Origin: VEQN01 sp036405975
GTDB taxonomy: Bacteria > Patescibacteriota > Minisyncoccia > Phycocordibacterales > CAIZLB01
Reading direction: 5' to 3'
DNA: 64,000 nucleotides
NCBI GenBank assembly: GCA_036405975.1
Contig: DASWWM010000013.1
Span: 1 to 64,000, forward strand
In this document: in pieces, positions 23,391 to 32,235 of the stretch
Position numbering within the stretch: the first letter of the stretch is position 1
Layout: each line of letters starts with the position of its first letter
Made by a program: the position numbers and the translations under genes
The notes under the pieces: model-generated
What the model was told of the DNA's origin: nothing
The model's input: only the letters and a program-made list of their open reading frames with translations
Databases searched by the model: none

Positions 23391-23432
23391 TACGACACAG
23401 GAAAGAAGTTCAAGAAGTGCCACGGAGCCTAA
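23391..23432 (+). pseudogene. secA: 3' fragment of secA at the prophage end (candidate attR)
   Basis: The end of a frame reads YDTGKKFKKCHGA and stops at 23430-23432. GKK(F/Y)KKCHG is the C-terminal zinc-tail pattern of SecA, normally preceded by C-x-C. No start or further SecA sequence precedes it, since the frame soon hits a stop. It is read as the displaced host end of secA after integration; the complete gene would then be found left of the prophage. Inferred, but a good match. Confidence 0.6.
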
Positions 23433-23450
23433 GCGTCAATATGAGACAGG

Positions 23451-23478
23451 AAAAAGCACCCGGAAACGGGTGTTTTTG
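23451..23478. terminator. Intrinsic terminator after the secA fragment
   Basis: CACCCG-GAAA-CGGGTG flanked by A5 on the left and T5 on the right; works in both directions. It probably ended the original secA transcript. Confidence 0.85.
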
Positions 23479-23502
23479 ATTTGAATTGGTTCTCGAACGG
23501 CG

Positions 23503-23508
23503 TATACT
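23503..23508 (+). promoter_or_regulatory. -10 hexamer of the AI-2E gene
   Basis: TATACT ends 9 bases before the ATG at 23518, which predicts a leader of two or three bases. Confidence 0.6.
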
Positions 23509-23517
23509 ATAGGCATC

Positions 23518-24594
23518 ATGAACAATACGTCCAAATATCAGATGGTCTTTTATATAAGCCTCCTGCTGATCGCCATGATCGTCTCGACCCTCATCTTTTG
23601 GCCATTCCTCGTCATCCTGTCGCTTTCTGCCGTGCTCGCCATCATGCTTGCACCGGTCCAGAGAAAGATTCAGTCATATGTAAAGTGGCCTGGAGTTGCA
23701 TCCGCCATCAGCATCCTTCTCCTGATCCTGCTGGTCGGCTCCCCGCTCTGGTTCCTGGGCAATCAGATCGTAACTGAGGCGCAAGGCCTCTATTCAAGAC
23801 TCTCGGCTCCTGCACAGGTGATTGCAGAAGACGGAACGGTGCAGTCGAATCCGGGAAGCTGGTCGCTGACTGCTGATGCGGCGACAGTTCGCGTGGAATC
23901 GATCGTCCAGCGATTCGTTCCTGAATTCAAGCTCGATACCCGGCAGTATCTCGCCGGATTCTCCTCATGGGTCGTTGCTCGGCTTGGGGGAGTCTTCAGC
24001 GGAACTCTTGACCTCGGTCTCAAGACATTCCTGTTCCTTATCGCCCTGTTCTACTTCCTCCGAGACGGATCCTCTTTCAAGAAGAATCTCAAGCTTCTCA
24101 GCCCGTTTGAGGATTCAAAGAATGCAAAAATCGAATCTGCCATTACAAACTCTGTCAGGTCCGTACTCTTCGGGTCCATTGTCGTGGCGGTCGTGCAGGG
24201 CATCCTCAGCACGCTTGGATTCATGATCTTCGGAGTACCGAATGCGGTTCTTTGGGGAACGGTTGCTGGCCTCGCTGCACTGATCCCTGGACTCGGAACG
24301 GGTATTGTATCTGCCCCTATCATCATATATCTAGTATTCTACGGCACTGGCTTGGGCGGCTTCGCATGGCTCGGCCAGCTTATCTGGTCGGGAGTCTTCG
24401 TCGGTTTGGTGGACAATCTACTCGCGCCTTTCGTTATCAATAAGGGAATCAATATCCACCCTATGCTGATTCTCTTCTCGATCCTCGGAGGCCTGCAGTT
24501 CTTCGGTCCGGAAGGATTCATCCTTGGTCCGCTTGTGATTAGCATCTTGTTCGCTCTTATGAGACTCTACGATGAGCAGAAAGCAAATGCCTAG
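23518..24594 (+). CDS. AI-2E family transporter, 358 aa
   Basis: Eight or so hydrophobic segments in the AI-2E arrangement: three near the N-terminus (FYISLLLIAMIVSTLIFWPF; ISILLLILLVGSPLWFLGNQ), then a soluble part, and a C-terminal cluster. FLFLIALFYFLRDG and the end DNLLAPFVINKGINIHPMLI are characteristic of the family. Members include TqsA (quorum-signal export) and others of unknown cargo; the substrate cannot be inferred. First gene of the chromosomal part and overlapped by the next gene. Confidence 0.88.
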   Translation: MNNTSKYQMVFYISLLLIAMIVSTLIFWPFLVILSLSAVLAIMLAPVQRKIQSYVKWPGVASAISILLLILLVGSPLWFLGNQIVTEAQGLYSRLSAPAQVIAEDGTVQSNPGSWSLTADAATVRVESIVQRFVPEFKLDTRQYLAGFSSWVVARLGGVFSGTLDLGLKTFLFLIALFYFLRDGSSFKKNLKLLSPFEDSKNAKIESAITNSVRSVLFGSIVVAVVQGILSTLGFMIFGVPNAVLWGTVAGLAALIPGLGTGIVSAPIIIYLVFYGTGLGGFAWLGQLIWSGVFVGLVDNLLAPFVINKGINIHPMLILFSILGGLQFFGPEGFILGPLVISILFALMRLYDEQKANA

Positions 24595-25540
24595 CTCCGA
24601 GGCAAAGGCTGCCGGCGCTGCTCGAGCCGCGACGCCGAAACCGCAGAAGGTGACTGTCGCGACTCACGGTGCAAACTACCATGCTGACGACCTATTTGCG
24701 GTTGCGGCGTTGTCCTTGTATTTCAAAAAGAAGAATATCGCCTGGAGGCTTCTTCGAACGCTTGATCAGGCCGTTTTGGACAAGGCTGACTATGTCATGG
24801 ACATAGGCTCGGTTCATGACGAAAGGAAGAACCGATTCGACCATCACCAGGAAGGGGGAGCGGGCGTTCGCGATTCCGGCATTCCGTATGCAGCATTCGG
24901 GCTCGTTTGGAAAAAATTCGGCAAGGCTGTCGCGGGTTCTGAGGAAGTCGCAGAATATGTTGACGGCCGGCTGATCGCTCCGCTTGATGCGAGCGATAAC
25001 GGAGTGGATACCTTCGAGCCAATTTTTGAAAAGGTCTCTCCCGTTACAATCGAGGATTATATCGGCGACGAGTGCATTCTCGAGAAGAACAAGCCGAAAG
25101 AGGAGCAGGACTTTGACGCTTCGTTCAAGCGGCTGATCCCGTTCGCCGAGCGGGTCATTCTTCTTCATATTGAAAAGGGGGTTTCGCGTATGAAAGCTGA
25201 CAGGGCAATCAAGAAGGCATACAACAAGTCCGAGGACAAGAGAATCGTCGTTTCCGAAACATTTTATCCATTCGATTTCGAAGAATATCCAGAAGTCCTC
25301 TTTTACGTGTACAAGGATCTGAGGGGAAACTGGTCTGCGAAGACCATAAAGAAAAGTCCTGGATCGTATGAATCCCGATTCTCGTTTCCAAAGGAGTGGT
25401 GGGGCAAGCGAGATGAGGAACTTTCCGCAGCTTCCGGAGTTTCTGGTGCGATATTCTGCCATAATAGCGGCTTCCTGGCCGTCGCAGAAACCAAAAATGG
25501 AGCCTTGGAGCTTGCACGAAAGGCGCTCATGCATGGCTAG
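24572..25540 (+). CDS. MYG1-family metal-dependent hydrolase, 322 aa
   Basis: ATHGANYHADDLFAVAAL carries the His-x-Asp-Asp motif and NRFDHHQEGG the DHH-like motif of MYG1/UPF0160 proteins, preceded by YVMDIGSVHDERK. Eukaryotic MYG1 is an RNA exonuclease; bacterial members are poorly studied. The region 140-240 is helical (FAERVILLHIEKGV) and the C-terminal part ends with the conserved-looking GAIFCHNSGFLAVAETKNG. The start overlaps the transporter gene by 23 bases; a second ATG at 24590 is also possible. Confidence 0.85.
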   Translation: MSRKQMPSSEAKAAGAARAATPKPQKVTVATHGANYHADDLFAVAALSLYFKKKNIAWRLLRTLDQAVLDKADYVMDIGSVHDERKNRFDHHQEGGAGVRDSGIPYAAFGLVWKKFGKAVAGSEEVAEYVDGRLIAPLDASDNGVDTFEPIFEKVSPVTIEDYIGDECILEKNKPKEEQDFDASFKRLIPFAERVILLHIEKGVSRMKADRAIKKAYNKSEDKRIVVSETFYPFDFEEYPEVLFYVYKDLRGNWSAKTIKKSPGSYESRFSFPKEWWGKRDEELSAASGVSGAIFCHNSGFLAVAETKNGALELARKALMHG

Positions 25541-25582
25541 CTATTTGGGCGGCTTTGGCCTAAAATATTCCCAATAACCGAT

Positions 25583-26614
25583 ATGTACCTGATCCGCCCT
25601 ATCCTCATTCTCCTGGCTTTCTTTGGCGGACTTTACTATTTCCGAGAGCCGCTGCGAAGCGCTCCTGAAAAATTCGATGCCTTGCATTCCGACTATGCCG
25701 ATTCGTTCAAGGCAAAGTTCAAAGAGATCATGAGTGCGTCGTCCACATCTGTACTCGGAGGATTCACGAATTTCATCCCTTCTGCTGGAGGAGCAGACGC
25801 GACGTCCACAGTCCAGGTTCCCGGTCCGGTGACGCAGACTAACAGCTCAACGGTATCGACAGCGGGAAACGTTCCGAAGCAGCACAGCTATGGATCAGAC
25901 GGGGACGGCACTCCGCTTCTTCCCGTAACCTCGAACCAGTCAGAGCAGCAGCTTTCGGTAAAGGGGATCATTTCCGCAACGAATGCTGAGCGGACAAAGG
26001 CGAAGCTCGGCTTCCTCGCGCTTGATAGCGGACTTACGAAGTCAGCCGAGCTCAAGCTTCAGGACATGTTCAAGAACCAGTATTTCCAGCATGTGTCTCC
26101 AAGCGGAGAAAGCGTATCCGATCTTGCGAAGAAGGCGGGATACGAGTTCATCGTCGTGGGTGAGAATCTCGCACTTGGAATTTTCGCCGGAGATCAGCAG
26201 GTGGTTGCCGCATGGATGGCAAGTCCCGGTCACAAGAAGAACATTCTCGACGTTCGGTATAGGGACATAGGCGTCGCTGTGGGACAAGGCGTATACCAGG
26301 GAAGGAAGCAGTGGCTCGTGGTGCAGCAGTTCGGAAAGCCTCTCGATGCCTGCTCCTCGCCCAACCAGACGACTAAGTCTCACATTGAGAATATGAGGGC
26401 TGACATCGTAGTGCTTGAATCATCCATCAATGCCAAGAAGGCCGAGACGGAGAAGCTTTCAGGGGATGCCTATACGAAGTCAGCCACCGAGTACAACGCT
26501 CTCGTGACTCAATACAATGCCAAGCTCGATACGCTCAAAGAAAGTATTGCGGGATACAATGCGAGCGTAAGGGCATTCAACCTTTGTGCAGGACTCGAGG
26601 AATCTCCCTTGTAG
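25583..26614 (+). CDS. CAP/SCP-domain secreted protein, 343 aa
   Basis: The N-terminus is one membrane segment (PILILLAFFGGLYYF) followed by a Ser/Thr-rich spacer to residue 130. Residues 135-255 form a CAP domain: NAERTKAKLGFLALDSGL, FQHVSPSGESVSDLA, YEFIVVGENLALG and MASPGHKKNILD, with the two His and Glu of the CAP cavity. The C-terminal 85 residues are coiled-coil-like. Bacterial members are extracellular, with roles in cell-surface processes. It ends at a good terminator. Confidence 0.85.
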   Translation: MYLIRPILILLAFFGGLYYFREPLRSAPEKFDALHSDYADSFKAKFKEIMSASSTSVLGGFTNFIPSAGGADATSTVQVPGPVTQTNSSTVSTAGNVPKQHSYGSDGDGTPLLPVTSNQSEQQLSVKGIISATNAERTKAKLGFLALDSGLTKSAELKLQDMFKNQYFQHVSPSGESVSDLAKKAGYEFIVVGENLALGIFAGDQQVVAAWMASPGHKKNILDVRYRDIGVAVGQGVYQGRKQWLVVQQFGKPLDACSSPNQTTKSHIENMRADIVVLESSINAKKAETEKLSGDAYTKSATEYNALVTQYNAKLDTLKESIAGYNASVRAFNLCAGLEESPL

Positions 26615-26647
26615 GAAAGAGAGAGGTGGCGTGAAAAGGCGAGCGAA

Positions 26648-26677
26648 GGGCATCTGATCAGCAGATGTCCTTTTTTT
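26648..26677 (+). terminator. Terminator after the CAP-domain gene
   Basis: Nine-base-pair stem (GGGCATCTG with CAGATGTCC) and seven T. It overlaps the end of the converging MFS gene (stop at 26658-26660 on the other strand). Confidence 0.8.
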
Positions 26678-27848
26678 CTGCATTGTCGAGGAGCAGTGCG
26701 TATCTGACACCGATGAACATGAGCAATCCTGCCACGAAAAAGATGTACTTGAACTCGAAGAAGTAGAGCGTGATTCCTACGATTGCCGGACTGATAAGGT
26801 AGGGAAGAGCTCTTGTCATCCTGAAGAAGCTGATGAATCCTGCATTGGAAGGGCATACATGCTTGAAGAAGAAGCTCTCGCTCGACACCTCAACGAAACT
26901 TGCTCCTATACGGCTGATGAATAGTATTGCTGCCCAAAGGACGATGCTCTTCTCGCTGATGAACGGAATGAGCATGAAGCTTGCTGCCATGATGCAGAAT
27001 CCGATGACCAGGATATTTTTCTCGTCATTGTACTTGTCTTCCATTCGCCCGATAGGGATCTGGAACAATATGAATGGCAAGAGCATGACGCTAAATATGA
27101 TTCCGATTTCAGACCAGCCGAAGCCTATGTATTGGTTGAGATAGATTGGCATGTAAATGACGGTCCATCCGTAGAATAGGTGCAGCAAAAAATGATCCAC
27201 GAATACGTCGAATACGTTCTTGTCCGCATAGAATTTCTTGGCAGCCTCCTTGAGTCTGAGCACTGGGTATTCCTGGTCGGCGAACTGCTTGAAGTTCAGG
27301 GCGATGACGATCAGGAAGGGGATCAGGAGCGCGGCCCCGATCATGTATATTTTCCAGTATTCAGGCTTAACCAGAATGATTCCGGAGATGAACGGCGTGA
27401 CGATCGGCGGAATGTTCTGGATGGTCAGGTACATGCCTCGGATGCTTCCCATTTCTTTGGAGTCAGCATACCTTTCAATGAAGATATCCATGCAGTAAAA
27501 GAGCGTCGGCCCGACCGCCTGATGGAGTATGAAAAGGGCTACGGCCACAAAAGCATTGGGAATTGCCGCAAGGCCGATGAGCGCTGCCAGTTCCAGCATT
27601 GTCAGGTAGATGGTCAGCTTGTAGTTCCCGTTCTTCTTGAGGAACCTGGGCGCATATAGAAAAACTGCTATGTTGAGGATGGCTCCCGCCGTAAAGAAGT
27701 AGCCGAGGCTTTGCTCTCCAAAATACGTCGAGAGATACGTTGAGTTTATAAAGTAGACGAAGAAGTAATGGAATGACAGCAGGAAGACTGACGTGAAAAC
27801 CAATACCATTGCCTGGATGTTCTTGAGCTTGCCGAATATTCTGTCCAT
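26658..27848 (-). CDS. MFS transporter, 396 aa
   Basis: About twelve hydrophobic segments (VFLLSFHYFFVYFINSTYL; FFTAGAILNIAVFLYAPRFL; VALFILHQAVGPTLFYCMDI; and more), with a central charged loop and the G-x-x-x-D/R loop (IGRMEDKYNDEKN) as in major facilitator proteins. Substrate not predictable. It is read away from RNase J, and its -10 (TACAAT, 27855-27860 on the complement) ends 6 bases before the ATG, so it is probably leaderless. Confidence 0.82.
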   Translation of the reverse strand: MDRIFGKLKNIQAMVLVFTSVFLLSFHYFFVYFINSTYLSTYFGEQSLGYFFTAGAILNIAVFLYAPRFLKKNGNYKLTIYLTMLELAALIGLAAIPNAFVAVALFILHQAVGPTLFYCMDIFIERYADSKEMGSIRGMYLTIQNIPPIVTPFISGIILVKPEYWKIYMIGAALLIPFLIVIALNFKQFADQEYPVLRLKEAAKKFYADKNVFDVFVDHFLLHLFYGWTVIYMPIYLNQYIGFGWSEIGIIFSVMLLPFILFQIPIGRMEDKYNDEKNILVIGFCIMAASFMLIPFISEKSIVLWAAILFISRIGASFVEVSSESFFFKHVCPSNAGFISFFRMTRALPYLISPAIVGITLYFFEFKYIFFVAGLLMFIGVRYALLLDNAEKKDIC

Positions 27849-27896
27849 GGATTCATTGTATCACGGCCTCTTTTTGCACTATTCACATGGTCAAAC

Positions 27897-27929
27897 AAAA
27901 AACCGAGACGCTCCGGTCTCGGTTTTTTT
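27897..27929. terminator. Bidirectional terminator after RNase J
   Basis: ACCGAGAC with GTCTCGGT, loop of six, flanked by six A and seven T. Ends the leftward rnj transcript; the MFS promoter lies just beyond it. Confidence 0.85.
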
Positions 27930-27948
27930 GACTAGTCCGGCTCGCGGC

Positions 27949-30027
27949 CTAGACGCAGATCATCACCGGGATGACGATCGGTCGCTTTGCCGTATGCTGG
28001 AAGATGAACTTGCTGAGAGAGTCTGAAACTGCATCCTTCACATAGTCGATATTGATAGGGTGCATGTTCTCAGTCGTCTGCTCGATGACATGCTTCACGA
28101 GATGTCGCGTCTCTCGAAGGAGGTCCTGTGACTCTCGGAGGTATACGGATCCTCGAGAGATGATGTCAGGAGACTTCTTGAGCTTTCCTGTTGCCGCATT
28201 GATGAGCGCGATGACCACGAAGATTCCGTCTTGAGAGAGAACCTGTCGGTCTCGGATGACCACGTCCTGGATATCTCCGATGGTGAATCCGTCTACCATT
28301 ACTACATTGTCAGGGGCCTTTTCCGCAAGCTTCACGAGCTTCTGGCCATTGTCCCGGATTTCGATGATTGTTCCGTTGTCAGGAACAATGACGTGATCAG
28401 CGGGCATGCCGAGCTGCATTGCGAGTTCCGCATGCTGCTTGAGCTTGTAGTGGTTTCCGTGGATAGGGATAAGGAATCGGGGATTGAGCTTTCGGTGAAG
28501 CCATTCGATCTCGCCTCGGTTGGCGTGACCTGTAGAGTGGACGAATACTTCAGACGTTCGATAGTGAATGATCTTCGCTCCCATTCGCGCGAGCTTATCC
28601 TTAAGCTTGTCTACCGCTCGCTCGTTTCCGGGAATGATAGAGGCAGAGAGAAGCACGGTGTCTCGGTTATTGAGCTTGAAGTGCTTGTACTGTCCTGTTG
28701 CCATTCGCATGAGCGCGGCGAACTCGTCACCTTGCGCGCCTGTCGCGAGAACGACGATCTTGTCAGGCGGATAGTTGTCGATATCCTGCGGAGCGATGAT
28801 CGTACCTTTCTTTACATTGAGGATATTTGCCTGGATCGCGATGTCGATATTGTTCTTCATGCTTCGTCCCTCGATCACCACTTTCTTGCCGTATCGCTCG
28901 GCTGACTGGACGATGCTTGCGATTCGGTGGAAGTGCGATGCGAACATTCCGACGATCAGTCGGCCCTTGATATCCTTGACGATGCTGTCGAGGCCTTCGA
29001 GCACGAGTCGCTCTGGAGTAGAGAAGCCAGGGTTCTCGATGTTCGTAGACTCTCCGAGAAGAAGAAGGACTTTCTTATCATTGAAAAATGCATATGACTT
29101 TTCTTCCTCTGCAGTTGGAACTTCATCGACGTGGTCGAGCTTGAAGTCACCGTTGTTCACGACGTATCCGTATGGAGTTTCTACTGCAACACCGATAGAG
29201 TCGGGGATGGTATGAGTCACTCCGAAGAACTGGACTGACATGTCGCCGATCTTCACTCGGTCGTCCTTCTCGACGATCTTGAAGTCGATCGGTTCAAGGT
29301 GAGGGAACTCAGACTGCCTCTTCTTGACCATGAGGGCCGTGAGATTTCGGGTGTACATAGGCGGATTTCCGATCCGTTCCATGATGTACGGGATGCCTCC
29401 GATATGGTCGAGGTGCCCGTGAGTGATGATGATTGCTCGGACTCGGTCTTTTCGCTCTTCGAGGTACTTTGTGTTTGGAAGAATGTAGTCGACTCCCGGA
29501 GTTCCTTCATCGGTGAATCCGAAGCCTGCATCGATAACGAGGATGTCGTTGCCGATTTCGATGGCTGTCATGTTCATGCCGATTTTTTCAACTCCTCCGA
29601 GAGGGATGATTCGGACATCGCCAGGGGCAACCTTCGGAAGGTGGCCTGACTCTGCCGGTCTGCTGACGTTGCCGATGAGCCGCTTCTGAGGCGGTTCAGG
29701 TCGTCGCATCATTCTTCGTCCTCCGCCTCCTCCTCCGCGGTTTCCGCCGCCTGAAGGCTTTCTGTCTCCTCGTCCATTTCCGGCAGCCTTCGGCTGCCCT
29801 TCATTTCGTCGAGGAGCCTGAGCCGGCTGTCGGTTCTGCTGTGCCGCGACGGGAACGCCCTGCTGGGGTCGGGGAGCCGGTGCCTGTGCAGCCTGCGCTG
29901 AAGGAGAGGTGATAGGGGCAATCTGCGGCCGGTTGTCTACTCGCTGTCGTCTCGGGCCAGCGGAGAATCCTCCTCGCTGCGCTCGTCGATCGTCAGGCCG
30001 TCCGTGATATGGTTTTCTGTTGTTCAT
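27949..30027 (-). CDS. rnj: Ribonuclease J with long RGG-rich N-terminal extension, 692 aa
   Basis: Residues 135-690 are a metallo-beta-lactamase/beta-CASP enzyme: HGHLDHIGGIPY (zinc ligands), NNGDFKLDHVDEVP, later HSTGHANRGEIEWL and PIHGNHYKL. RNase J makes 5' exonucleolytic and endonucleolytic cuts in mRNA and rRNA. The first 130 residues are disordered and rich in Arg, Gly, Gln and Pro, with many RGG/RG steps (GGNRGGGGGGRR). This extension is absent from typical RNase J, which is about 555 residues long. It follows the peptide-binding gene by 23 bases, so an operon is likely. Confidence 0.92.
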   Translation of the reverse strand: MNNRKPYHGRPDDRRAQRGGFSAGPRRQRVDNRPQIAPITSPSAQAAQAPAPRPQQGVPVAAQQNRQPAQAPRRNEGQPKAAGNGRGDRKPSGGGNRGGGGGGRRMMRRPEPPQKRLIGNVSRPAESGHLPKVAPGDVRIIPLGGVEKIGMNMTAIEIGNDILVIDAGFGFTDEGTPGVDYILPNTKYLEERKDRVRAIIITHGHLDHIGGIPYIMERIGNPPMYTRNLTALMVKKRQSEFPHLEPIDFKIVEKDDRVKIGDMSVQFFGVTHTIPDSIGVAVETPYGYVVNNGDFKLDHVDEVPTAEEEKSYAFFNDKKVLLLLGESTNIENPGFSTPERLVLEGLDSIVKDIKGRLIVGMFASHFHRIASIVQSAERYGKKVVIEGRSMKNNIDIAIQANILNVKKGTIIAPQDIDNYPPDKIVVLATGAQGDEFAALMRMATGQYKHFKLNNRDTVLLSASIIPGNERAVDKLKDKLARMGAKIIHYRTSEVFVHSTGHANRGEIEWLHRKLNPRFLIPIHGNHYKLKQHAELAMQLGMPADHVIVPDNGTIIEIRDNGQKLVKLAEKAPDNVVMVDGFTIGDIQDVVIRDRQVLSQDGIFVVIALINAATGKLKKSPDIISRGSVYLRESQDLLRETRHLVKHVIEQTTENMHPINIDYVKDAVSDSLSKFIFQHTAKRPIVIPVMICV

Positions 30028-30050
30028 GCTGTTTTGTAATTCTGATTAAT

Positions 30051-31769
30051 TTATTGATTGTTTCCCTTTGTAAGAAAGAAGTTCCAGATCCGTTCCGTCT
30101 CGATATACCATTTTTCGATGTTCATGAACCGTTCCGAAGTCGATGTCATATTGGTAAGCGATGCGTCCTTGATCTTGGCGTCGGTCGCGTAGATGTATCC
30201 GGGCGAGTAAAGGAAGATTGCCGGGATATCGTTCTGCATTTCCGTCTGGAATGCCTGTCTTGATTCTAGTTTTTTCGATTCTTCTGACGTGCTTCTGAGG
30301 GTCTCGAGCGCCCGATCCGCCTTGATATTCGTATAGAGGGCAGTATTGAGTCCGGGGTCGTTCCGTTCTGACGAATGCCAGAATGGATATAGATCGAGAT
30401 CGCGGCCTATCACGTTTCCGAAGAGAAGGGTTTGATACTTTCTTGGACGGATGACTTTCTGCGTCAGATCAGAGGGTTCGAATACCTCAACTGTAACATC
30501 GGCTCCGAGTTTTGTCCAAGTTTCCTTGAGGAATTCGGCGCTGTTCTTGAGTTCCGGAGCATTCGATGTGGAAATCGAGAATCGGAGAATCTGAGTTGAT
30601 CCGCTGACCTGCTTCTCGAAGAATCCATCCGAATTCTGCTTCCAGCCTTTTTCCGCAAGAATGGCTTTTCCTGCCTCGATAAACTGCTCTTCGCTTGTTG
30701 AAGAGGTCTGCTGAAGCGTTTCGCTTGTCGTCGCATTCTGAAGGTCCGCAGGAATAGGTCCCGTTGCAGGAGTTCCCCAAGAGTTGAGGACATTGTCGAT
30801 CAGGTCATCTCTGTTTACTGAGACATTGAGCGCCTGTCGAACTTCCTTGTTGAGAAGAACCGGTGATTCGCTCTGGTTAAGGAAGAGGGCGAAGATTCGA
30901 GGAAGGGACGTGCTCATGACATTATGTCCTTCCGCCTTGAGCTCTGAGGCCGATTTGGTATCGATTCCTCCGAGCGCATCGATCCTTCCTTGCTTGTATG
31001 CCGAAAGGGCTTCCTGCTCGCTTCTGAAGAATCGCACTCTCAGGTTCTTGATGTACGGAGCGCCGAGGCTGTACCGCTCGAATGGCGCAAGGTCGTAGTA
31101 CTCGTAGATGCCTTCGCTGTTCTTGTGTGCCTTCTTGATCCTGTACGGTCCTGACCCGATCGGTTCCCTGTTGAGGGTGTTCACGTCGAATACCTGAGAC
31201 TCGACAGACTTCCATGAATTCTTCGGAATGATTCCGAATGTGAGATTTTCAAGGAATGGGGCATATGCCTTTTTTAATGTGAATGTCACATCGCGCTCGT
31301 TGAGAACCTCGACCTTAACTCCGTTCCAGATGTCTGCCTTCGGGCTCTTGATCTCGGGATCTCGCATCTTTTCGATCGTGAATGCGATGTCGTCGGTCGT
31401 TAGCGATGTCCCGTCATGGAATGTGAGTCCGGGCTTCAGTGTGAACGAGTAGGTAAGTCCGTCTTCTGAGATATTCCAAGATTCCGCAAGGTCTCCGACA
31501 AGCTTTCCTTCAGGGGACGGTTTAAGAAGTCCTGAGAAGATTAGATGGATCATGTCCTTGTCCGCATCGGTGTATGCGAGGACGGGGTTGATGTATCGAG
31601 CATAACCCACGATTCCTTCCGTATATGAGCCTCCACGAACCGGAATTTCGGTCGAGTACTGCTTATTTACGATATCGAGAATGTAGAGTCCGCTCAAAAT
31701 CAAAAGAAACCCACATATGAAGAAGATGAGCCGTTCCGTAGGTCGGAGGGCATTGATCAGTTTTTTCAC
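30051..31769 (-). CDS. ABC transporter substrate-binding protein, family 5 (peptide), 572 aa
   Basis: GTG start. One N-terminal membrane segment (FICGFLLILSGLYIL) acts as anchor or signal. The body has the SBP_5 signatures: LVGDLAESWNISEDGLTY, FTLKPGLTFHDGTSLT, TDDIAFTIEKMRDPE, IGSGPYRIKKAH and VNRDDLIDNVLNSWGTPATG. Such proteins bind oligopeptides or related ligands outside the membrane. No permease or ATPase genes lie next to it here. Upstream of rnj on the same strand. Confidence 0.9.
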   Translation of the reverse strand: MKKLINALRPTERLIFFICGFLLILSGLYILDIVNKQYSTEIPVRGGSYTEGIVGYARYINPVLAYTDADKDMIHLIFSGLLKPSPEGKLVGDLAESWNISEDGLTYSFTLKPGLTFHDGTSLTTDDIAFTIEKMRDPEIKSPKADIWNGVKVEVLNERDVTFTLKKAYAPFLENLTFGIIPKNSWKSVESQVFDVNTLNREPIGSGPYRIKKAHKNSEGIYEYYDLAPFERYSLGAPYIKNLRVRFFRSEQEALSAYKQGRIDALGGIDTKSASELKAEGHNVMSTSLPRIFALFLNQSESPVLLNKEVRQALNVSVNRDDLIDNVLNSWGTPATGPIPADLQNATTSETLQQTSSTSEEQFIEAGKAILAEKGWKQNSDGFFEKQVSGSTQILRFSISTSNAPELKNSAEFLKETWTKLGADVTVEVFEPSDLTQKVIRPRKYQTLLFGNVIGRDLDLYPFWHSSERNDPGLNTALYTNIKADRALETLRSTSEESKKLESRQAFQTEMQNDIPAIFLYSPGYIYATDAKIKDASLTNMTSTSERFMNIEKWYIETERIWNFFLTKGNNQ

Positions 31770-31898
31770 AATAGATAGTTAAATGGTAATGGAGTACGTC
31801 CAGAAAGAACACAAGTATATATGGAGTACCCTCAAGCTGAATATGATGAAATGGAGCAATCCTTACCTAAGGCAAAACAGCCGTTTGATACGGGCTGG

Positions 31899-32132
31899 TT
31901 ATGCGATTCTGAGTGCGACAATGGCTGATGCTACAAAAAGCACAGCGAGTACAATTGTTGCGATGAACAGAGTCTTTTCAAAGCCTCGTCGAGTTCTCCA
32001 AGATGATACGGAATCATTTCCGCCTCCGAATGCGCTGCCTGCGCCTGCTTCAGACTGCTGAAGAAGCACCGCGACGATCAGAAGAACCGAGATCACGATT
32101 TGAATGATAGGTAGAATGGCTTGCGTTTCCAT
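31899..32132 (-). CDS. secG: Preprotein translocase subunit SecG, 77 aa
   Basis: Two membrane segments (ILPIIQIVISVLLIVAVLLQ and TLFIATIVLAVLFVASAIVAL) around a polar loop with GAGSAFGG, the usual SecG motif. It helps SecYEG protein export. The ATG at 32132 is preferred to the more distal frame. A TACCAT-like hexamer 11 bases before the start is a weak promoter. It is divergent from obg. Confidence 0.9.
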   Translation of the reverse strand: METQAILPIIQIVISVLLIVAVLLQQSEAGAGSAFGGGNDSVSSWRTRRGFEKTLFIATIVLAVLFVASAIVALRIA

Positions 32133-32220
32133 CGATAAGGTCAATGGTAGCAGAAGGGGCATTTTTTGGCAATTCCCTCCAATTCATTCAGTAAAGCCTT
32201 CATTTATGACATATATGTGC

Positions 32221-32226
32221 TATAGT
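32221..32226 (+). promoter_or_regulatory. -10 hexamer of obg
   Basis: TGCTATAGT: TATAGT ends 9 bases before the ATG at 32236; leaderless mRNA is predicted. Confidence 0.6.
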
Positions 32227-32235
32227 CAGGAAACT

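Larger units (their letters stand above)
1..23432. mobile_element. Prophage (late region to integrase), left end outside window
   Basis: A continuous HK97-type late region (terminase, portal, protease, capsid, connectors, tail tube, chaperone, tape measure, hub, fibres, lysis genes) ends in a tyrosine integrase and is followed at once by ordinary chromosomal genes. That arrangement is an integrated siphovirus-like prophage. Early and replication genes are not seen and would lie left of the window. The right boundary is placed at a 3' fragment that reads like the end of secA. By eye the prophage is more AT-rich than the host part. Prophage identity is very likely; the exact boundary is inferred. 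Confidence 0.9.

Noticed and set aside
1..23432. Diversity-generating retroelement for the fibre genes
   Set aside because: No reverse transcriptase and no template/variable repeat pair seen in the part of the prophage inside the window.
24692..25534. 280-codon frame on the complement of the MYG1-like gene
   Set aside because: Antisense to a well-supported gene, no recognisable product and no promoter.
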